From Streptomyces globosus (lineage in GTDB: Bacteria > Actinomycetota > Actinomycetes > Streptomycetales > Streptomycetaceae): DNA of 64,000 nucleotides. The stretch spans positions 2,979,501 through 3,043,500 of the forward strand of contig NZ_CP030862.1 of NCBI RefSeq assembly GCF_003325375.1, read 5' to 3'. The notes under the pieces were generated by a model. The model was given only the letters and a program-made list of their open reading frames with translations, made no database searches and was not told the origin of the DNA. The position numbers and the translations under genes are program-made. This document shows positions 24,912-33,890 of the stretch, one piece after another. Numbering within the stretch: the stretch's first letter is position 1; each line of letters begins with the position of its first letter.

Positions 24912-27512
24912 ATGACCAGCCGCGCTGTCGACGCAACGGCCGTCCGTGCCCCGGTCCCGCCGGGGCCGACGCAGGCCGGGGCAGGACTGACGCAGACCGA
25001 GGCCGAACGCCGGCTGGTCCGCTACGGCCGCAACGAAGTCTCCCCTCCCCGGCCCACGCCCCTGTACCGGCGCGTGCTGGCGCAGCTGCGCGATCCGCTG
25101 ATCATGGTGCTGCTCGGTGCCGCCCTGCTGACGATCCTGATCGGGGACTACCCGGACGCCGTCGTCATCGGATTGGTGATCGTCGTCAACACCACCGTGG
25201 GCGTCGCCCAGGAGGTCCGTGCGGACCGGGCCGTCGCCGCGCTCTCCGCCCTGTCCGCCCCGCACGCCCGGGTGCTGCGCGACGGAGCGGCCCACGAGGT
25301 TCCGGCGGCGCTCGTGGTCCCGGGCGACACCCTCCTGCTGGGCGAGGGCGATATCGTCGCCGCCGACGCGGACCTCACCGAGGCCTCCGCGCTCCTGATG
25401 GACGAATCGATGCTCACCGGCGAATCCGAGCCCGTCGACAAGGCACCGGACGGCACGGTGAGCGCCGGAACGGTCGTCGTACGCGGCCGGGGCACCGCCA
25501 CCGCCACGGCCACCGGTGCGGCGAGCGCCCTCGGCCGCATCGCCTCTCTGCTCGACGGCGGCCACGAGCCGACTCCCCTCCAGAAGCGCCTCGCCTCCCT
25601 CGGTCGCGTCCTGGCCGCCGCCACCATCGCCCTCTGCGTGCTCTTCTTCGCCCTGGGCCTGCTGCGCGGCCTCGCGCCGGGCACGATGGCCGTCACCGCC
25701 ATCAGCCTCGCCGTCGCCGCGGTCCCCGAGTCGCTTCCGGCGGTGGTCACCCTCGCCCTCGCCCTCGGAGCCCGCCGGATGGCAGCCCGGGGGGCGCTCG
25801 TCCGACGCCTGCCCGCCGTCGAGACCCTGGGCTCGGTGAGCGTGCTGGCCACCGACAAGACCGGCACCCTCACCGAAGGCCGCATGGTCGTCCAGCACCT
25901 GTGGACGCCCGCCGGCGCCGCCGACGTCTCCGGCACCGGGTACGAGCCCCACGGCGAGCTGACCCGCGCGGGGCGCTCCCTGACACCCCGGGAGCTCCGC
26001 CCGCTGCGGGAACTGCTCACCACAGCGGCCCTGTGCAACGACGCGTCCCTCAAGCCGCCCGCGGCCGGACCGCCGGACGCCTGGACGGCCGTGGGCGACC
26101 CCATGGAGGCCGCACTGCTGGCAGCCGCCGCCAAGGCCGACTGCCCCGGCCCGGCCGAACTGCACCGGGCCTGCCCCCGGATCGCCGAGGCACCCTTCGA
26201 CAGCCTGCGCAAGCGCATGACCACCCTGCACCACCTGCCTGACGGGAACGTACTGGTCTGCCTCAAGGGGGCACCGGAGGCGGTGCTGACCCCGACCGTC
26301 CTCGCCGAGCCGCCCGAAGCGCTGGAACGGGCCCGCCGACAGGCTGCCGCACTGGCCGCACGGGGGTTCCGCGTCCTGGCCGTGGCAGGCGCCGAGCGGC
26401 TGTGGCAGCCCCTGCCCGCCGCCGACGCAGAGCACGGACTGCGCCTGCTCGGCCTGATCGCGATCAGCGACCCGCCGAAGGCCGCGGCCGCCACCACGCT
26501 GGCGGCCTGCCGGGCGGCCGGCATCACCCCTGTGCTGATCACCGGTGACCACCCGGCGACGGCCCACGCCATCGCGGTCCGCACCGGACTCGTCGGGGAC
26601 GGCCCCGCGGAGCAGGTCCTCACGGGCCCCGAGCTGGCTGCCTCCCGGGACGCCGACCTGACCGCCGTCCGGGTCTTCGCCCGCACCGACCCCCAGCAGA
26701 AGCTGGACATCGTCCGCGCCTGGCGGGCCGGCGGAGCCGTCACCGCCATGACCGGGGACGGCGTCAACGACGGCCCCGCCCTGCGGCAGGCGGACATCGG
26801 CGTGGCCATGGGGGCACGGGGCACGGAAGTGGCCCGGCAGGCGGCCGACCTCGTCCTCACGGACGACGAGCTCTCCACCGTGGTGGCGGCTGTCGAGGAG
26901 GGCCGCCGGGTGTACGACAACATCCGCCGCTTCCTCGTGTACGCCATGGCCGGCGGAGCCGCCGAGATCCTCGTGATGCTGATCGGCCCGCTGCTCGGGC
27001 TGCCCCTGCCGCTCCGCGCGGGGCAGATCCTCTGGATCAACCTCCTGACCCACGGCCTCACGGGCGTGGCCATGGGGGCGGAGCCCGTCTCGCCGCAGGC
27101 CATGCACCGCCCGCCCCGCCCTGCCGGACAGCACATCCTCGCCGCGGGAGTGTGGCAGCGCCTCCTCGTCCTGGCCTCCGCCGTGACGGCGGTCAGCCTC
27201 CTCGCGGGCACCGCCGCCCACGCCATGGACCTGCCCTGGCAGAGCGTGCTCTTCCTGGCCCTGCTCGGATCCCAGCTGGGCGTGGCCCTCGGCCTCAGGG
27301 CCCGCCTCCTGACCAGGGCGAACCTCTTCCTCCCCGCCTCCGTCGCCGGGTCCGCCGCACTGGCGATGGCCGCCCTGCACGTCCCCGTACTGCAGTCGCT
27401 GCTGGAGACCGAACCGGTCGGCTGGACCGGAGTCTGGCTCGCGTCCGCTGCGGCTCTCGCGGCGTTCCTCGCCGCCCGGCTGCTGCGCGGCGCATTCCGC
27501 AGAAAGGCATGA
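24912..27512 (+). CDS. P2-type cation-transporting ATPase 2
   Basis: An 866-residue ion pump. Motifs: actuator LTGESEPVDK, membrane AAVPESLPAVVTLALALG, phosphorylation site [12 protein letters not shown] with Asp315, nucleotide site [10 protein letters not shown], and hinge [12 protein letters not shown]. This pattern is typical of bacterial P2A-like pumps such as CtpF of M. tuberculosis, a DosR target. Only about 40% of its motifs are shared with ATPase 1, so the two are not a recent duplication. The ion is unknown (Ca2+, Mn2+, Na+ or K+ are possible). Its stop overlaps the following DUF1918 frame. Confidence 0.9.
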   Translation: MTSRAVDATAVRAPVPPGPTQAGAGLTQTEAERRLVRYGRNEVSPPRPTPLYRRVLAQLRDPLIMVLLGAALLTILIGDYPDAVVIGLVIVVNTTVGVAQEVRADRAVAALSALSAPHARVLRDGAAHEVPAALVVPGDTLLLGEGDIVAADADLTEASALLMDESMLTGESEPVDKAPDGTVSAGTVVVRGRGTATATATGAASALGRIASLLDGGHEPTPLQKRLASLGRVLAAATIALCVLFFALGLLRGLAPGTMAVTAISLAVAAVPESLPAVVTLALALGARRMAARGALVRRLPAVETLGSVSVLATDKTGTLTEGRMVVQHLWTPAGAADVSGTGYEPHGELTRAGRSLTPRELRPLRELLTTAALCNDASLKPPAAGPPDAWTAVGDPMEAALLAAAAKADCPGPAELHRACPRIAEAPFDSLRKRMTTLHHLPDGNVLVCLKGAPEAVLTPTVLAEPPEALERARRQAAALAARGFRVLAVAGAERLWQPLPAADAEHGLRLLGLIAISDPPKAAAATTLAACRAAGITPVLITGDHPATAHAIAVRTGLVGDGPAEQVLTGPELAASRDADLTAVRVFARTDPQQKLDIVRAWRAGGAVTAMTGDGVNDGPALRQADIGVAMGARGTEVARQAADLVLTDDELSTVVAAVEEGRRVYDNIRRFLVYAMAGGAAEILVMLIGPLLGLPLPLRAGQILWINLLTHGLTGVAMGAEPVSPQAMHRPPRPAGQHILAAGVWQRLLVLASAVTAVSLLAGTAAHAMDLPWQSVLFLALLGSQLGVALGLRARLLTRANLFLPASVAGSAALAMAALHVPVLQSLLETEPVGWTGVWLASAAALAAFLAARLLRGAFRRKA

Positions 27513-27514
27513 CC

Positions 27515-27781
27515 ATGAACACTCACGAGCCAGAACACGGACCCGGCATCCACGCCGAGGTCGGCGACCAGATCGTCGTGGGCGGCCCCACCGTCGGCAC
27601 GCCCGGCCGGGACGGGGAGGTCATCGCCCTCCACCATGCCGACGGAACCCCTCCGTACGACGTCCGCTGGTCCGACACCGGCCGTACGTCCGTGTTCTTC
27701 CCGGGCCCGGACGCCCACGTCCGCCACCTGCACGAAGCGACGGCACACCCCGCCCCAGGCAGCAGCCCCGAGAAGCAGTAG
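27515..27781 (+). CDS. DUF1918 small protein
   Basis: An 88-residue protein made of one DUF1918 domain, a small SH3-like barrel: VGDQIVVGGPTVGTPGRDGEV, then DGTPPYDVRWSDTGRTSVFFPG. DUF1918 proteins are common in actinobacterial stress clusters; function unknown. Two in-frame ATGs are present at 27509 and 27515. The second has AAGG seven bases upstream and is preferred; the first overlaps the ATPase stop. It is the last gene of the stress-protein/ATPase operon. Confidence 0.8.
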   Translation: MNTHEPEHGPGIHAEVGDQIVVGGPTVGTPGRDGEVIALHHADGTPPYDVRWSDTGRTSVFFPGPDAHVRHLHEATAHPAPGSSPEKQ

Positions 27782-27849
27782 CCGCGGGCCGGGACCTCGG
27801 ACTCGCCTCGCGCGTGCCGTGCGGGGAGGGTCGCACGGGCCGCTCGGTG

Positions 27850-27863
27850 GGGCCGATCGGCCC
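27850..27863 (+). promoter_or_regulatory. DosR/OsdR-type box d (XRE-PNPOx gene)
   Basis: GGGCCGATCGGCCC, close to the consensus. A weaker copy, GGGCCGCTCGGT, lies 13 bp upstream (27837-27848). It is 104 bp before the start of the XRE-PNPOx gene. Confidence 0.6.
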
Positions 27864-27953
27864 ATGCGTATCGGCCGGGGCCGGGATCAGTCTGGTGGTA
27901 CCAGCGACCACAGCACGAGGTGGCCGGCGAGCCGCCGGAGGAGCGATGGCGTC

Positions 27954-28655
27954 ATGAGTACGATCAACTACACCGCGCCCGGTCTGCCTCCCGGCTCCCG
28001 GGGACGAGCCGTGGCCGGGCGGACAGCCCTGGGCCGCAGGGTGGCGGCGCTCCGGGCCGCGGCCCATCTCACGCGCGAGGAGCTGGGCGAGCGCTGCGGC
28101 GTCGATGCGCACTACCTCGCCTGCGTGGAGGACCACGTCGTGGTCCCGGCGATCGGGACCCTCGTCCGTCTCGCCCAGGCGCTCGGCACCACGGTCGACA
28201 GCCTCGTCGCCGGCGGATCCGACGGGGAGGCGGGCCCCCGGAACAGGCCGATCGACGGGCGACTGGTCCCGCTCGACGAGGGCGAGTGCCGGCGGCTCCT
28301 GGGTGTGCGGGGCATCGGACGGGTGGCCGTCTTCGCCTCCGACGGCCCCGCCGTCCACCCGGTGAACTACCTCGTCGCCGGTGACGGCATCGCGTTCCGC
28401 ACCGGTGCCGACACCGTACTGGCCCGCGCGGCGGGAACCGAGGCCGCCTTCGAGGCCGAGCAGATCGACGAGGTCGCAGCCAGGGGGTGGAGCGTGCTGG
28501 CCGTCGGAGAGCTCACGAGGGCCGTCGCCGCATCGCGAGACCTCGAGCGCAGCGCTGCGGCGGCCAACTTCGTGCCCTGGGCGGACGGAGCGCGCAGCCT
28601 CTGGATGAAGATCACTCCGGTCCGGATCACCGGCCGCCGTGTGGTGAGCCCCTGA
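27954..28655 (+). CDS. XRE helix-turn-helix / PNPOx-like flavin-binding fusion
   Basis: A 233-residue protein with two parts. Residues 25-80 are an XRE-type helix-turn-helix (GRRVAALRAAAHLTREELG, YLACVEDHVVVPAIGTLVRL). Residues 100-233 are a pyridoxamine 5-phosphate oxidase-like split barrel (GRVAVFASDGPAVHPVNYL, GIAFRTGADTVL, GWSVLAVGELTRA). Such fusions may be flavin- or redox-responsive regulators or small nitroreductase-like enzymes. In the DosR regulon, nitroreductases and flavin proteins are common. GGAGGAG lies ten bases before ATG 27954. Confidence 0.85.
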   Translation: MSTINYTAPGLPPGSRGRAVAGRTALGRRVAALRAAAHLTREELGERCGVDAHYLACVEDHVVVPAIGTLVRLAQALGTTVDSLVAGGSDGEAGPRNRPIDGRLVPLDEGECRRLLGVRGIGRVAVFASDGPAVHPVNYLVAGDGIAFRTGADTVLARAAGTEAAFEAEQIDEVAARGWSVLAVGELTRAVAASRDLERSAAAANFVPWADGARSLWMKITPVRITGRRVVSP

Positions 28656-28709
28656 CCTCCCGGGCGGCGGCCGCTCGGACGCGGGCTGCCGGTGCCGGCC
28701 GCACCGGCA

Positions 28710-30092
28710 TCACGGCCGACGGGGCGCGGGACGGTGCTGTCCGCCGGTGCCGCCGTCCGTCCCCGTGCCGTCGAGTTCCGCGAGCAGTCGTCTGCGTACT
28801 TCTTCCGTCAGCCGGGACAGCCGCTCCGAAACCGCAGGCACCGGCGCCTGCGGGTCGCGGATGCGCCTGGCCCCGGCCGGCACCGCGCCGAGATCGGCGT
28901 CGAGGCGGGAGCGCGCGGCGGTGAGCGAGTCGGGCGGTCCGGTTCTCCGGCCGTCCCTCATGACCGTGCGCAACATTGGGTCCCCGCCCGGGGGAGGGTC
29001 CTCGTCGCGGAGGGCGATCACGTCGGCCGCGCCGGGCCGCCGGTACACCTGTTTGGGCGCCGGGGCGGTGGCCTTCGCCGAGGACAGCTTCATCACCGGC
29101 CGGCCGTCGTATGCCACCAGCTTGTACGCGGCGTCCAGATAGGGTGCGTCCGCGGCGGTGCCCACGCGGGTGCCGACGGCGAAGACGTCGATCGGCGCCC
29201 CGGACCGGATGAGGTCGTCGATCGCGTACTCGTCCAGCCCTCCGCTGGCGATGATCCGCACGTCCGGCAGGCCCGCGGCGTCCAGCTGCGCGCGGGACCG
29301 GTGCGCGAGCTCCCCGAGGTCACCGCTGTCGAGGCGGATCGCGCAGCCCGGACCGCGCCCCAGACCGGCCAGTACTTCGGCCGCCGTCGCCACGCCCCGG
29401 CCGGTGTCGTAGGTGTCGACGAGCAGGGTGACCGGGCCGGGATGGGTGCGCGCGAAGGCCCGGAACGCATCCTCTTCCGAGTCGAACGCCTCGATGTACG
29501 AGTGCGCCATGGTGCCGGAGGCGGCCAGGCCCAGCCGTACCGCGGCATCGACATTGCTGGTTCCTGCGAAGCCCGCCATCCCTCCGAGCCGGGCGGCCTG
29601 GAAGCCGGCCTGCGGCCCGTGGGTCCGGCGCAGCGAGAAGTCGACCACCGGTCGTCCGCGGGCGGCCAGGACGCAGCGCGCCGCCTTGGATGCGACGGCC
29701 GTCTGGTGGCAGACCAGGCTGAGCAGGTACGTCTCGGCGAGCTGGGCCTGGGGGAGGGGAGCGGTCACCTCCAGGAGCGGCTCGCCGGCGAAGACGAGCC
29801 GCCCCTCCGGGACGGCACGCACCTCGCCCTCGAACCGCAGGCCGACCAGCGGAGCCAGGTCCGCCGGCGGGCGGTGCAGCGCCTCGGCGAAGACGCGGGC
29901 GTCGTCCGGCGTCACCTCGAATTCGTGCAGGTAGTCGAGGGCGGGCTCCAGACCGGCGGCGACGAGGAACCCCCGCCCCGGCGGCAGTTCCCGTACGAAG
30001 AGACTGAAGGTGGCGTCCTCGGCCATACCCTCGTTCAGGTACGACATCGCCATCGTGATCTCGTACAGGTCTGTGGTGGTCACCTGGGACAT
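28710..30092 (-). CDS. pncB: nicotinate phosphoribosyltransferase
   Basis: A 460-residue enzyme of NAD salvage, making nicotinate mononucleotide from nicotinate and PRPP. It opens with TTDLYEITMAMSYLNEG and carries VDFSLRRTHGPQAGFQAARL, GTMAHSYIEAF and IRLDSGDLGELA, all family landmarks. The C-terminal 70 residues are low-complexity and probably flexible. ATG 30092 lies only one base after GGAGG; GTG 30083 has the same ribosome site at ten bases, so translation may begin there. PncB2 (Rv0573c) of M. tuberculosis is a DosR target, which fits the context. It is divergent from flavodoxin 2, with box e between them. Confidence 0.9.
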   Translation of the reverse strand: MSQVTTTDLYEITMAMSYLNEGMAEDATFSLFVRELPPGRGFLVAAGLEPALDYLHEFEVTPDDARVFAEALHRPPADLAPLVGLRFEGEVRAVPEGRLVFAGEPLLEVTAPLPQAQLAETYLLSLVCHQTAVASKAARCVLAARGRPVVDFSLRRTHGPQAGFQAARLGGMAGFAGTSNVDAAVRLGLAASGTMAHSYIEAFDSEEDAFRAFARTHPGPVTLLVDTYDTGRGVATAAEVLAGLGRGPGCAIRLDSGDLGELAHRSRAQLDAAGLPDVRIIASGGLDEYAIDDLIRSGAPIDVFAVGTRVGTAADAPYLDAAYKLVAYDGRPVMKLSSAKATAPAPKQVYRRPGAADVIALRDEDPPPGGDPMLRTVMRDGRRTGPPDSLTAARSRLDADLGAVPAGARRIRDPQAPVPAVSERLSRLTEEVRRRLLAELDGTGTDGGTGGQHRPAPRRP

Positions 30093-30181
30093 GCCTCCAG
30101 CGTGCTCCCTTCCGTCGCGGTCCGCCCTGGCCGGCAGGCGCGGGCCCCTGCGCACCGGCCCCTCCTGCGGCTCCCGGGCCG

Positions 30182-30196
30182 GGGCCGAACGGCCCC
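30182..30196. promoter_or_regulatory. DosR/OsdR-type box e (pncB / flavodoxin 2)
   Basis: GGGCCGAACGGCCCC, one mismatch from the consensus in the palindrome core. GACAGTGG follows 59 bp downstream at 30241 towards flavodoxin 2, as for boxes a and h. The box is also 90 bp upstream of pncB on the other strand. Confidence 0.7.
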
Positions 30197-30303
30197 CTCC
30201 CTGCCCCGAGAGACCCATGCGGGCCGGGCGGCTGCGGGACGACAGTGGAGACAGACCCGAACGAACGCGCCGGCCCGCGGCGCCGGAGACCTAGGAGCAC
30301 CCC

Positions 30304-30819
30304 ATGTCAGGCAGGCAGACCGCCAAGAGGGTCCTGGTCGCCTACGGGACCAGGCACGGTGCGACCGCCGGGATCGCGGCGGAGATCGGCAGGACCCTCC
30401 GCGAGGACGGCCTGGACGCCGTGGTCCTCCCCGCGGACGACGTGGACGACGTCCGCGGCTTCGACGCCGTCGTGTTGGGAGGAGCGCTGTACGCGGGCCG
30501 CTGGAGCGCCAAGGCCCGGCACTGCGCGGAACGCAACGAGCACTACCTCAGGCACCGCCCGGTCTTCCTGTTCAGCAGCGGCCCGGTCGACAGCTCCGCG
30601 GAGCAGCACGAGATCCGGCCGGTACCGGCGGTGGCCAAGCAGATGGAACGGCTCGGCGCACGCGAGCACGTCACCTTCGGAGGAAGCATCACCGCGAGCA
30701 CCCCCGGCCTCATGGCCAAGGCGCTGGTCCGTCACGGCAAGGGGGGCGACTTCCGCAACCCCGAGCGGATCCAGACCTGGGCCCACCACATCAGCGCCGA
30801 ACTCGATGCGGCCGCCTGA
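30304..30819 (+). CDS. HemG-like flavodoxin-domain protein 2
   Basis: A 171-residue FMN protein closely similar to flavodoxin 1 at 15657: LVAYGTRHGATAGIAAEIG, GFDAVVLGGALYAGRWSAKA, PVFLFSSGPVD, and the C-terminal NPERIQTWAHHISAELDA all match with small changes. It is therefore a paralogue, probably with the same redox role. AGGAGCACCCC precedes the ATG. Its leader is shared almost exactly with hsp20 at 35305. Confidence 0.85.
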   Translation: MSGRQTAKRVLVAYGTRHGATAGIAAEIGRTLREDGLDAVVLPADDVDDVRGFDAVVLGGALYAGRWSAKARHCAERNEHYLRHRPVFLFSSGPVDSSAEQHEIRPVPAVAKQMERLGAREHVTFGGSITASTPGLMAKALVRHGKGGDFRNPERIQTWAHHISAELDAAA

Positions 30820-30870
30820 ACGGCCTTCACGCCGCCCGCCGGGCGCGAGGGCTGTCCGGGGGCGCAAGAG

Positions 30871-30885
30871 GGGACCGTTCGGCCC
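30871..30885 (+). promoter_or_regulatory. DosR/OsdR-type box f (orphan)
   Basis: GGGACCGTTCGGCCC, the exact reverse complement of the consensus. Downstream on the plus strand lies only a 7-codon reading frame before the convergent CBS gene, so its normal target is missing or very small. Confidence 0.65.
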
Positions 30886-30935
30886 TGGAGGACAGCAACT
30901 GCCTGTGGTGGGATGAAGGTGACGGAAGGAGCCCT

Positions 30936-30959
30936 GTGAGGATGCGGAGAAGCGGCTGA
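30936..30959 (+). CDS. 7-codon ORF behind an orphan regulon box
   Basis: GTG 30936 with a GGAAGGAG ribosome site five bases upstream encodes VRMRRSG and stops. It lies 51 bp after box f. It may be a truncated gene start, a leader peptide or the mark of a small RNA. No other gene fits between flavodoxin 2 and the CBS gene. Confidence 0.3.
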   Translation: MRMRRSG

Positions 30960-30977
30960 CGGCCGTGCACCGCACGA

Positions 30978-31469
30978 TCAGGATCCGCGAGAAGCGGGCG
31001 GGCTCTTTCCGTCCACCGGTGCGCGCGGGCCGATCTCGTCCCGGGGCCCGGGAGGCTCTTCGAGGACGCTCCAGGCGACCGGGCCGAGAAGGTCCGCCAC
31101 CCTCCGGAAGACGTCCATCAGCAGGTCGTCCACGGTCAGCATCCCCACGACGCGCTGCCCGTCGAGGACGGGAAGGCGCCGGACGCCTCTGCTGCGGAAC
31201 GTCCGGTACGCGACGTGGATGTCGTCGGCGGCGTCGAGGGTCACCACCGGAGTGGTCATCACGTCCGCGACGGGATCGTCGCGGTCGAGCCCTGCGGCCA
31301 CCGCCCGCACCGCGATGTCGCGGTCGGTGACGAGGCCGCGCAGGACTCCGCCCTCGGTCACGGCCAGGCAGCCGACGCCGTGGACGTCCATGTGGCGGGC
31401 CGCTTCACCGATGGTCGTCGCGGCGGTGACGGACACCGCCGGCGCCGACATGGACGCGGACACCTTCAT
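30978..31469 (-). CDS. CBS-pair protein
   Basis: A 163-residue protein with two CBS domains (SMSAPAVSVTAATTIGEAAR and DVMTTPVVTLDAADDIHVAY) and no BON domain. The C-terminal tail of about 40 residues is not conserved. CBS pairs bind AMP/ATP or NAD-type ligands. AGGAG precedes the ATG. It lies 63 bp after the CBS-BON 2 gene on the same strand. It is the last gene of a minus-strand series with PfkB, two CBS-BON proteins and the response regulator. Confidence 0.88.
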   Translation of the reverse strand: MKVSASMSAPAVSVTAATTIGEAARHMDVHGVGCLAVTEGGVLRGLVTDRDIAVRAVAAGLDRDDPVADVMTTPVVTLDAADDIHVAYRTFRSRGVRRLPVLDGQRVVGMLTVDDLLMDVFRRVADLLGPVAWSVLEEPPGPRDEIGPRAPVDGKSPPASRGS

Positions 31470-31532
31470 CGTCCCGCTCCTCTCCACTGGTCCACTGGCT
31501 CCGATGTGTTCACGCCGCGCGCCCCGGGCGGC

Positions 31533-32192
31533 TCAGCGGCCCGCGCCGGTGTCATCCGTATCCCACGCGAGGTGCTCCGTGACCCGGACGACGCCGTCGA
31601 CGGTGCGGCACAGCCGCTCGACGACGGGGACCAGACTCCGGAAGCGCACCACGCCGTGCAGGGTCACCTGGCCGTCCAGCACCTCGACGGACACGGATGC
31701 CGGGTCCAGGTGCAGAGTCCGGTCGAGGACGTCCGCGGTGATCTCGTGGCGAATGGCGTCGTCGTCGCGGAGGAAGATCCGCAGCAGGTCGCCGCGCGTG
31801 ACGATGCCCACCAGGACGTCGGCGTCGTCGACGACCACCAGCCGCTTGACGTGCTGGCTCTCCATGAGCCGGGCAGCCTCCGCCGCTGTCCACTCCGGAC
31901 GTGCGCAGACCGCAGGCGCGGACATCAGCTCCTCCGCACGCGTGGCGGCAGCCTTGTCGCTCTCCCAGGGCTCGGGGCGTGGCACCGACCGGAACCAGTC
32001 CCCCTGGTCGGCGGATTTCGGCAGCAGATCGCCCTCGGAGATCACGCCGAGGGGATGGCCGGCCTGGTCGACGACCGCCACCGCGGACACCCCGTGCGCG
32101 CCGAGGGTCCGCACGATCTCCTTGAACGTGGTGTCGGGAGAGACCGTGACGACCTCGCGCGTCATCAGCTCGCCCACTTCCCTGTGCCTCAC
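31533..32192 (-). CDS. CBS-CBS-BON protein 2
   Basis: A 219-residue protein: CBS 1 (ELMTREVVTVSPDTTFKEIV), CBS 2 (ELMSAPAVCARPEWTAAEAA) and a C-terminal BON domain (VSVEVLDGQVTLHGVVRFRS). GTG 32192 with AAGGAG seven bases upstream is the start. The same architecture occurs three times in the island, with clear divergence among copies. It lies 94 bp after the response regulator gene. Confidence 0.9.
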   Translation of the reverse strand: MRHREVGELMTREVVTVSPDTTFKEIVRTLGAHGVSAVAVVDQAGHPLGVISEGDLLPKSADQGDWFRSVPRPEPWESDKAAATRAEELMSAPAVCARPEWTAAEAARLMESQHVKRLVVVDDADVLVGIVTRGDLLRIFLRDDDAIRHEITADVLDRTLHLDPASVSVEVLDGQVTLHGVVRFRSLVPVVERLCRTVDGVVRVTEHLAWDTDDTGAGR

Positions 32193-32286
32193 CGTCTTCT
32201 CCTTCCGTGCAGCCCGGAACGGGCCTCCTTGTCAGGCCGGCACCGGCAGGCGGCGCCGGGGAGGCAGGCGGCTCTCCGCGTGGCGA

Positions 32287-33003
32287 TCAGGCCCTCGGCG
32301 AGCTTTCGCCCTGGTGCCCCTGGTGCCCCTGGTCGTGGACCTGCGCTGCGATCACCGCCGCCTGCACCCGCCGTTCGACGCCCAGCTTGCCCAGCAGCCG
32401 GGAGATGTGGTTCTTGACGGTCTTCTCGGACAGGTACAGCTGCTTGGCGATCTGGCGGTTGGTGAGCCCCTCGCCGATCAGCTCCAGGACCGCCCGTTCC
32501 CGCTCGGACAGCATGCCGAGCCGGGCGTCCTCGGGCTCCTTGGCGGCCTCCGGGTCGCGCAGGGAGTGCATCAGCCGGGCGGTGGTGGCCGGGTCGAGCA
32601 TGGACTGCCCGGTGGCCACCATCCGTACCGCCGAGACGAGGTCCGACCCCTTGATCTGCTTGAGTACGTACCCTGCGGCGCCCGCCATGATGGCGTCCAG
32701 CAGCGCTTCCTCGTCGTCGAACGACGTCAGCATCAGGCAGGCCAGGTCCGGCATCTTCGAGCGGAGGTCCCGGCAGACGGTGATGCCGTCGCCGTCGGGC
32801 AGCCGTACGTCGAGCACGGCGACGTCCGGGCGCAGCGCAGGCCCGCGGGCCAGCGCCTGCTCGGCGGTGCCCGCCTCGCCCACGACGGCAATGTCCGGCT
32901 CGGCGTCGAGGAGGTCGTGCAGGCCCCGGCGGACCACCTCGTGGTCGTCGAGGAGGAACACCTTGATGGGCGCCTCGACGGAGGCACCCGCTACGTCGGA
33001 CAT
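32287..33003 (-). CDS. DevR/DosR/OsdR-like LuxR-type response regulator
   Basis: A 238-residue NarL/LuxR-type regulator. The receiver has the acidic pair [13 protein letters not shown], phosphoacceptor Asp65 ([11 protein letters not shown]) and Lys in YVLKQIKG. The C-terminal helix-turn-helix reads [40 protein letters not shown]. These features match DevR/DosR of mycobacteria and OsdR of S. coelicolor, which bind GGGAC-type palindromes. The last 20 residues ([10 protein letters not shown]) are His-rich. The ATG at 33003 has no clear ribosome site; a GTG nine bases upstream is possible. No matching GAF-type kinase is in the window. It lies inside the island that carries the boxes, so it is the likely regulator. 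Confidence 0.88.
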   Translation of the reverse strand: MSDVAGASVEAPIKVFLLDDHEVVRRGLHDLLDAEPDIAVVGEAGTAEQALARGPALRPDVAVLDVRLPDGDGITVCRDLRSKMPDLACLMLTSFDDEEALLDAIMAGAAGYVLKQIKGSDLVSAVRMVATGQSMLDPATTARLMHSLRDPEAAKEPEDARLGMLSERERAVLELIGEGLTNRQIAKQLYLSEKTVKNHISRLLGKLGVERRVQAAVIAAQVHDQGHQGHQGESSPRA

Positions 33004-33101
33004 GTCCGCCACCCGATCCGCATCGCGCCAGTCAGGTTTCCACCCGAATTGTCTCAGCAGGACGGTGATGCGCATCTCGGGTCGGGGGACGCCGAGCCGG
33101 C

Positions 33102-33746
33102 CTACGCGGGGGTCGACACCGCCCCGTCGAGTTCCATGCGCACGTCGACGACCCCCTCGACCGCCCGGATGGCCCGTGCCAGGAGGGGGACCAGAGCGCG
33201 GTCGCGCAGCGGGCCTCGGAGGGTGACCACACCGTCCTGGACGGAGAAGTCCAGGGGAACGTCCGGGGCGAGTTCGGTGAGCACGGCCTGGCGGATCTCC
33301 TCCTCCAGCTCCCCGTCCGGACGCAGGAAGACCTTCAGCAGGTCGCTGCGGCTGACGATGCCCTCGAGCATGCCGACGTCGTTCACCACAGGCAGGCGCT
33401 TGACGTGCCTGCGGGCCATGATGCGTGCCGCCTCGGCGATGGCGGCGCTCGGGTGGACGGTGACCGCCGGGCTCGACATCAGGTCCTCGGCGAGCACGCC
33501 ACTGGCCTTGGAGGCCTCCTCCAACTGGTCCGGGAGGCGGGGCTCCTGCCGACGGAACTCCTCCTTGGGCAGCAGGTCGGCCTCGGAGACGACACCGACG
33601 ACGCGGCCTTCTCCCTCCAGGACGGGGAGAGCGCTCACCTTCCATTCCTGCATCAGTTCGACTATCTCCTTGTATGACGCCTCGCGGCCGATGGCGATCG
33701 CGGTGTGCGTCATGACGTCACTGACGGTGTAGCGGGATGCGGGCAT
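33102..33746 (-). CDS. CBS-CBS-BON protein 3
   Basis: A 214-residue protein: CBS 1 ([20 protein letters not shown]), CBS 2 ([20 protein letters not shown]) and BON ([20 protein letters not shown]). AAGGAG lies seven bases before ATG 33746. The promoter contains box g. It precedes the response regulator by about 100 bp, so both may be co-transcribed, which would give positive feedback. Confidence 0.9.
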   Translation of the reverse strand: MPASRYTVSDVMTHTAIAIGREASYKEIVELMQEWKVSALPVLEGEGRVVGVVSEADLLPKEEFRRQEPRLPDQLEEASKASGVLAEDLMSSPAVTVHPSAAIAEAARIMARRHVKRLPVVNDVGMLEGIVSRSDLLKVFLRPDGELEEEIRQAVLTELAPDVPLDFSVQDGVVTLRGPLRDRALVPLLARAIRAVEGVVDVRMELDGAVSTPA

Positions 33747-33875
33747 GACCGGCTCCTTCGCCGTGATGCGGTCGCGGGCCCTGCCGCCGCCCCGGGGCGC
33801 GTGCAGGTCGGGTTGGCCCTCCTCCAATCTGAGCACCGGAGCTGTGGACGCGCACGGGTCCTGTGGGCCAGGGCA

Positions 33876-33890
33876 GGGCCCGATCGGCCC
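33876..33890 (-). promoter_or_regulatory. DosR/OsdR-type box g (CBS-BON 3)
   Basis: GGGCCCGATCGGCCC on the plus strand. Read on the minus strand, TGGAG follows 64 bp after the box start (33826-33822), the same offset as in boxes e and h. It is 130 bp upstream of CBS-BON 3. Confidence 0.6.
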
